Source of the DNA: Cordilura impudica
Lineage: Eukaryota; Arthropoda; Insecta; Diptera; Scathophagidae
Length of the DNA stretch: 64,000 bases
NCBI GenBank assembly: GCA_963682025.1
Contig: OY821518.1
Span: 237,004,152 to 237,068,151 of the forward strand
Direction of reading: 5' to 3'
The notes under the pieces were generated by a model. That model was not told the origin of the DNA and did no database searches. It was given only the letters and a program-made list of their open reading frames with translations. The number at the start of each line of letters is the position of its first letter. Position 1 is the stretch's first letter. This document shows, piece by piece, positions 58,740 to 64,000 of this stretch. Both the position numbers and the translations under genes were made by a program.

Positions 58740-59084
58740 ATGTTTCCACAATTATTATTCATTACAATTTGTGCAATGGCTAAGTACTGTTACAGAGATC
58801 TGGCAGATATTTATTTTCAACGAAATGATGTAAACGATGTAATTTTGCACATAGTGAGCAACGACTTCTTTAAGAATTGTAACCTAGAAGACATTAAAAT
58901 GCACAAAGGAAAAATTACTAATTTTGCATCGAATTTGAAAAGACGGTACATTGAATGCTCTCACAGCAAGGCAAAGATGTACAAACGTTACCAAGACTGG
59001 TTAATAAAGGAACTTATTTTTGAGAGTGCATCTACAACTGCCAATAAGTTACATTTTTTTTATATAGTTAAAAAATTTTCTTGA
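58740..59084 (+). CDS. 114-residue ORF in the Transib-type element, function unknown
   Basis: ATG 58740 to TGA 59084 is open. A hydrophobic start (PQLLFITICAMA) is followed by a lysine-rich region with KITNFASNLKRRYIE and KMYKRYQDWLIKELIFE. The F-x7-KRRY-x10-K-x-Y-x2-WL pattern recalls the N-terminal region of the RAG1/Transib-type protein at 12751-14742 (NSKYEDWLNEDTI), so it may be a surviving N-terminal exon of a Transib transposase. That is inference from a weak match. No catalytic residues are present. Confidence 0.4.
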   Translation: MFPQLLFITICAMAKYCYRDLADIYFQRNDVNDVILHIVSNDFFKNCNLEDIKMHKGKITNFASNLKRRYIECSHSKAKMYKRYQDWLIKELIFESASTTANKLHFFYIVKKFS

Positions 59085-59687
59085 TTTAAAAATTTATATA
59101 TTTTGTAAATTTATTTCATAAATTTACCATCATAATAATTGATATCGAAATATTTAAAAAGACAATAAAAAAAAAATTTAACTAAAGCAAAAACATACGA
59201 GTTTTTCATTTAAACTTCTCTATCTTGAACCAATATAAGGTACCTTTTACGTTCGCTGCTTAATAAATTATATTTTAACTAGGGCTCTTTCAAAAAAAAA
59301 AAAAACAACCTTTGGCCCTTCTGCACTTTAGGACTAAAAAGTTTATGGGGGCCAAAGTTTGGCATTTTCTGAAAAAATTAACTTAAAAAATTGTTAAAAA
59401 GTATTAGTTGTAAAATTAACTGAAAAAATAAGACACTATATTAAAAAAAAAACCTTTTTTACCTTTCAACACTTCACTTTTGTACTAAAATTCAACTACA
59501 AATGAAAATGTATTTTAAACCTTCCGTAACTTTTTTTTATTTTCGGTCGAGAACTGCGTTTTATAGCAAAACTTAAAGGCTAACGTCTCACCTACCAAAC
59601 AAAAAAAAACAGCATATCAAAATTCCAATCCAGTCAAAAGTTATAGATTTTTGACCGCCTTCTCGTCAAATGGTCCACTGTGCGTCG

Positions 59688-60504
59688 CCTCCATTTGACA
59701 ACATTATAGCTTTTATGAATTTTTTTTTTAATATTAAAAAATATCCATTTACTGCAGGCGGGTAAGTTTTTTAATTTTTGGTAACATACCACTTATTAAC
59801 CTTTGAAATATCTTTTTAAGTTTTGCTATTTTTTTTTTTGTTTTTTTTTTGTTTTTTAAAGAAATGAATTACTTATTATTACTTATTTGATTTAATAAAC
59901 TTCAAACTTATGGATAAAAGAGATTAAATGTTCTTTACATTTTCAGAATGTAAGATTTAAAATTTTAAAACAACAAATTATATTTAAAGTTTTACCATAT
60001 TCTTCGTGAACTCAACTATTTTCCCTTTTAGTCATTCATATAAACATTCATACAAAATCTAAACAAACCAATTTAATACCGGCATTGTGTTACGTCCATG
60101 GATTTCGATCAGTGTAGTACAACTAACACATGCTCATAAACACTATTACTAACTCAATTCTGTCGATGGCCACCACTGCCCTATACCCTCCACCGAGGGT
60201 TTACATTTACATTAACATCTTAACTTATTTCACCATTTATAATGAATGTAAACAAAATATTTGAAAAATTAAATCGAACAGAGAAACAAACAAAAATTTA
60301 ATATAATAAAGTGCGTTTCACAATTATAAGGTTACTCAATTTTTCACTATATCTTCGGAAAGACGGACTGTATAGCTTGGAAAGGATACAAAAAGCAAGA
60401 GATGCAATTTGTTGCAAGTGTTTCACAATCATAAGTTCAAACACTAAAGTTATAGTTGGCAGGGCAGTGTTATCAGTGTCATTTCGGTGTTTTAAGTTAT
60501 TGAA
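59688..60504. other. Intron DNA with a small family B fragment
   Basis: 59688-60179 has nothing recognised. 60180-60300 has TACCCTCCACCGAGGGTTTACATT-like family B sequence (landmark ACCCTCCACCGAGG) and the GTAAACAAAATATTTGAAAA motif. 60301-60504 has a short ORF of no known type. Confidence 0.5.
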
Positions 60505-60863
60505 TCTATAATATTAATAGGCTAGGCGATTTTTTGTGACCAATGTAAGTTTCACAGCTTTACCCCGATTTTGGCAAAAAATTTATCATTTGAAAGGTAT
60601 TTCTTTTTAGCTGTGAATCAGATTTACAGATTTTCATCGTCTGGAATATTTTTTTGGAGTTATGATCATTAAAAGTTGCTGCTATATTATACAATGCTAT
60701 GTGTGTGTTTGTTAAATTTGTTAATGTTTGTGTTAATGTGTTGAGTTTGTTTTCTTCATTTAAAATGAGTTGAATTGTGAAGCATACCTTTAGGGTCTTT
60801 ATTAAATGAAATATATAATTTCCTAGAATTTGCACTCGAATTTCGAGCGCTGGAATCTGCTAG
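60505..60863. repeat. Family C half-element
   Basis: It starts at the loop-side sequence (TATTAATAGGCTAGGCGAT), passes GGTATTTCTTTTTAGCTGTG and ACAATGCTATGTGTGTG, and ends with GCGCTGGAATCTGCTAG. One arm of the hairpin element at 43215. Confidence 0.75.
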
Positions 60864-61250
60864 TATTTATAATTTTTTTAAATGCCACGAAGAATGCAAA
60901 TTTGTGAATTTGAGCAATGTCGAATTATTGTTTTATACTATCGCGGAGTAGAAATGAGAAAAAGAAATCGGAAGGCAATTTTATCATAGTCATTGAGTAG
61001 TACAAAACTTTAAAAAAAAATCCAAAAATATATGGTACCAAGCGTTTAACAAGCCTTCTGGAACAAAACAAAAGCTTAATCTCTGCACTGAGATTCGAAT
61101 TTCATGCAAAGCCAGCAACTCGCCCATGTTACTAATCGTCTTGAGAACGTTGGTCAACTCAAATGTGTCAAAGCAACCATCTGGAGGACTTCAAAATTTG
61201 ACAAAAAATATACAATTTGAAAAGCACAATCCAAGTCCTGAAATAACAAA
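60864..61250. other. Intron DNA with possible traces of a mariner N-terminus
   Basis: The + strand has short coding-like words (MQICEFEQCRIIVLYY near 60894, then LEQNKSLISALRFEF) but no recognisable domain. I make no functional call. Confidence 0.25.
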
Positions 61251-61595
61251 GCTATCGGATGCTATATTTATATGGGGACAAGATCGAAAAATGAAACGAT
61301 GCTGACCATATTTGGCATAGACACTTATTTTTTGAAAAAACATATACAAACCACATTTGAGAAAAATCAGAGCAATATTTTTGTCTTTTGATAGATTTAA
61401 CTGAATATTGGGAAGCAGCTTTATATGGAGAGTACAGAGTTTGTTTTTGGACTACTAAGTAATGGATATTATAAACACATACATACTAAATTTGACTGGG
61501 ATCTATGAGATAATTTGGATCTTATCGCAATTTAAGTCAATCTCATTTGTATGAGGACTAGATCTGAACATAATCCAGTTTCCACCAATTTTAAT
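61251..61595 (-). repeat. Family A fragment, diverged
   Basis: From CGGATGCTATATTTATATGG to TTCCACCAATTTTAATAG it keeps the family A order but lacks both ends. Confidence 0.7.
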
Positions 61596-61775
61596 AGCGG
61601 GTACTAAGAACAAATCATAAGCACTGCCATTTTGCAAATATTCCAAGAAAATACGACAAATGGAATGAATATCCATTGTGAAAAAAATTTTTTCACTAAT
61701 TTTACACAGAAAATTGTTTTTTTATATTTTTTTCCGAAGCTGAGAGAAAAAATTGCAATCCTTCAATGTAAAGGC

Positions 61776-62315
61776 CTGTACGCAGCTTGCTAAGGAATCA
61801 AAAACTTCATATAAAAAAACGCTTCAGAAATGCTTAAGGAATTTTTCTGTCAAAAAATTTCTGTTGATAGTCCGCAGCTTTTTAAAAAAGTAGTATTGTT
61901 TTTACTACTTTTTTTTTGACGTAAATGAAGTTAGGCAACCCAGGCTTTGAGCAGGAATATCAAATTTTTCGTTCTTTCTGAAAGGAATTTTGACAGGAGA
62001 GGTAAGCATAAACAAAATGTAATATGCTAAAAAAAATAAAAGTTATTTTTCAGTTGCAAACCTGGGAAAAAACGAACAAAATTCGGCAAAAAAAACAAGA
62101 AGCGGATGGGTAATTTTGATACTGAGCTTAAAAGCGTTTAGCAGGCCAAATAAAGCAGAACCGAAGAATTGATTTGTTTTCAATTTCACAATTCTTAATA
62201 ATTGACAGAAAACTGCTGATTTCTAGCGTTGCACTGAAAGGTACTTTTGTGCTTTTTTTTCTTTAAGAAATATATGAAAATTTTCTGTTAAGATTCCTTA
62301 ACAAGCTGCGTACAG
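61776..62315. mobile_element. 540-bp element with CTGTACGCAGCTTG inverted ends
   Basis: CTGTACGCAGCTTG at 61776 is matched by CAAGCTGCGTACAG ending 62315. Similarity continues inward (AAGGAATC; TTTTCTGT). Flanks show no clear duplication. No ORF of note. The superfamily is not assigned. Confidence 0.7.
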
Positions 62316-63146
62316 CTCTTAACAAAAAATATTCTACGCGTCAATATTTTCTCCCATTTTTAAAGAGTTGCCAAGTCATTATTATGTTTAGATACAGTAA
62401 AAAAATTTTATGTATTAATGTTTTCTATTAGATGAAAATTTGGAGAATAAACTTTATTATTTTCTATTAATAAATGGAATAAAAAAAAAACATAATCTTA
62501 TATTGTAATAAATACTAACATTATTTAATTTATAATTTATTTAGACTTGGCAATATTGTTATACTCTATATGTCAAAAAAATGACTGCTGGCGAGAGTAG
62601 CCAGATATAGAGATTTATAGTGGGTTTTTATGTAAATATATGGCGAGTTGCACAATCTACATATTATTACATATTACATAAATTCTTTTTAGACATTTTT
62701 TACTTTTATATAAAAATTTTGGGATATAACCTCTTTTGATGTACGCATTATCGTTACTCTATTCTTATATCAGATCTCTTTCCCACGAAAATAATTTAGT
62801 TTAGACAATTTTATTTATATTTATTTATAATTCACTATAATATAAAAAACACAAAGCCAATAAACTATTGCATAGCAATAATCCTGATTAAGAATATTAA
62901 AAATAAAAACTATCATGTAAAAAGGATATGTATATCGTCGCTGTTAACTCAAACCGGCATATGTGCAAAAATTGTGCTTGTGAGTTGTTGGTGTCAGGTG
63001 TCAAGAAACATATTTATTTCCCGTATATTTTAATGTCGAACCGACATATCGTATAGTTGAATAAAAATCCGTCAGATGGCGTTGGGCTGATATGCATTTA
63101 CGCGGCAAAATATCACACTCGAAAACTTTAAAGCGCTCAGGATTTA
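62316..63146. other. Intron DNA, nothing recognised
   Basis: AT-rich with no coding sequence or known repeat. Confidence 0.55.
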
Positions 63147-64000
63147 TAAAGGGTGTCCCAACAAGAACGCAATTTTAAAATTTTAAATAAAACAGATATT
63201 TTAAAAAAAATCGTGAAACTTTATTATATCGTAAAGTAGACAGAATGAGGTTATGTATGGAACAATATATCGTGCAGATGGCCGCCGCGGCTTTGCTGGC
63301 ATGCACGCAATCTTTTAATGAAATTTTCAATGACCGTTTTGCATAAATGCTGCGGTATTTCATTAATGCAGCGTCCAATTTCCTCTTTTAAGGCTTGAGT
63401 CGTTGTCGGCTTATTCGCGTAAACCATTGACTTTAAAAAACCCCAAAGAAAAAATCTAATGGTGTTAAATCGCACGATCAAGGCGGCCAATTCTGATCTC
63501 CAAAACGCGAAATAACACGACCGGGAAATGACTGATGCAGCAATTGAATTGTTTCTCTGGCTGTATGACATGTGGCGCCGTCTTGTTGGAACCACATGCC
63601 CTCCACATTCATTTCTTCAATTCGAGGCAAGAAAAAACTGGTTATCATTTCACGATACCGAACACCATTGATTGTTTGCGCTTGACCTGCCTCATTTTCA
63701 TAAAAAAAAGGTCCAATGATTCCTCCAGCCCAAAAGCCACACCACACAGTGACACGTTGAGGATGCATTTGCTTCTCGTGAATCACTCGAGGATTTTCCT
63801 CACCCCAAATGCGACAATTCTGCCTATTGACGAAGCCATCAAGATGGAAATGGGCCTCGTCACTGAAGATGATTTTAGCGGCAAAATCAGCATTTTCATG
63901 TTGTCTCTCCAATACCCAATTAACGAACTCCATTCGCTGTCCATGGTCAGCTGGCTTCAGTTCCTGAGTCAATTGAACTTTGTATGCATGAAGATGCAAA
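63147..64000 (-). pseudogene. DD41D (rosa-type) mariner transposase, broken, runs off the window
   Basis: The - strand reading holds KIIFSDEAHFHLDGF (first Asp), RVTVWCGFWAGGIIGPFF, FQQDGATCHTA (second Asp) and SCDLTPLDFFLWGFLKS, the last needing a frame change (third Asp). Counting from the second to the third Asp gives 41 intervening residues, the spacing that defines the rosa lineage of mariner-like elements. Damage: an in-frame TGA just after NWPP (63478) and a one-base loss in the T-run near 63450. The stop is at 63251. The outer end AGGGTGTCCC lies at about 63150, next to a TA. The N-terminal DNA-binding part is beyond 64000. Confidence 0.85.

Larger units (their letters stand above)
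57496..59682 (+). mobile_element. Transib-type element, 2.19 kb, CACAGTG ends and 5-bp CGTCG duplication
   Basis: Both ends start CACAGTGGACC, and similarity continues inward for about 37 bp (GAGAAGGCGG, CAAAAATCT). CGTCG flanks it on both sides (57491-57495 and 59683-59687). Transib elements are known for CACWRTG termini, equal to the V(D)J heptamer, and 5-bp GC-rich duplications; both are seen here. The interior holds a family A fragment (58065-58215), a 131-bp tandem duplication (58439-58700) and one ORF (58740-59084), but no catalytic transposase domain. It is therefore a non-autonomous, internally deleted copy. Confidence 0.85.

Noticed and set aside
1..64000. tRNA, rRNA or other structured RNA genes
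   Set aside because: None seen on reading both strands; the hairpins present are transposon ends.

Overview
This is AT-rich nuclear DNA of a fly (Diptera, most likely a calyptrate). It is dominated by old, nested transposable elements. The only conserved host gene I can identify is big brain (bib), the aquaporin-family neurogenic gene, on the + strand. Three coding exons are visible: 16905-17092, 32710-32876 and 38807-38933. Their phases match, their splice sites are canonical, and together they encode about the first 160 residues, through the first NPA box. Intron 1 is 15.6 kb and intron 2 is 5.9 kb. Intron 3 has no recognisable acceptor exon in the remaining 25 kb, so the rest of the gene should lie beyond 64000. 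No tRNA, rRNA, CRISPR array or bacterial-type feature is seen.

Upstream of bib (1-16.9 kb) lie: a large Helentron-like element (family B) containing a 490-bp MITE; a 5.1-kb hAT element (4214-9333) whose transposase is broken by two smaller hAT elements; a Helentron-like repeat of the DINE-1/mini-me type (family A); a Tc1 remnant split by a hAT MITE; a broken RAG1/Transib-type transposase (12751-14742); and about 1.8 kb of lower-repeat DNA that probably holds the bib promoter and 5' UTR.

Intron 1 (17.1-32.7 kb) carries five family-A copies, two of them head to head, a long terminal-inverted-repeat element with a 109-codon ORF, a 2.7-kb foldback element, Tc1 pieces, long (TGAAAAA)n arrays and a second copy of the hAT element found nested upstream. 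Intron 2 (32.9-38.8 kb) holds three more family-A copies, an acidic transposase fragment and a piggyBac-like remnant.

The part of intron 3 in the window (38.9-64 kb) holds family-A and family-B elements (including a second large family-B copy inverted relative to the one at position 1), a hairpin element, two non-LTR retrotransposon remnants, a Tc1 pseudogene, a second foldback element, a Transib-type element with RSS-heptamer-like ends and a 5-bp GC-rich target duplication, and at the right edge a DD41D (rosa-type) mariner pseudogene.

The element boundaries rest on target-site duplications and on comparison between copies inside the window. Superfamily names are inferred from protein motifs, terminal repeats and duplication length. 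Strand for family A and B repeats uses the convention that + has the end reading CTTACTTGTT on the right.
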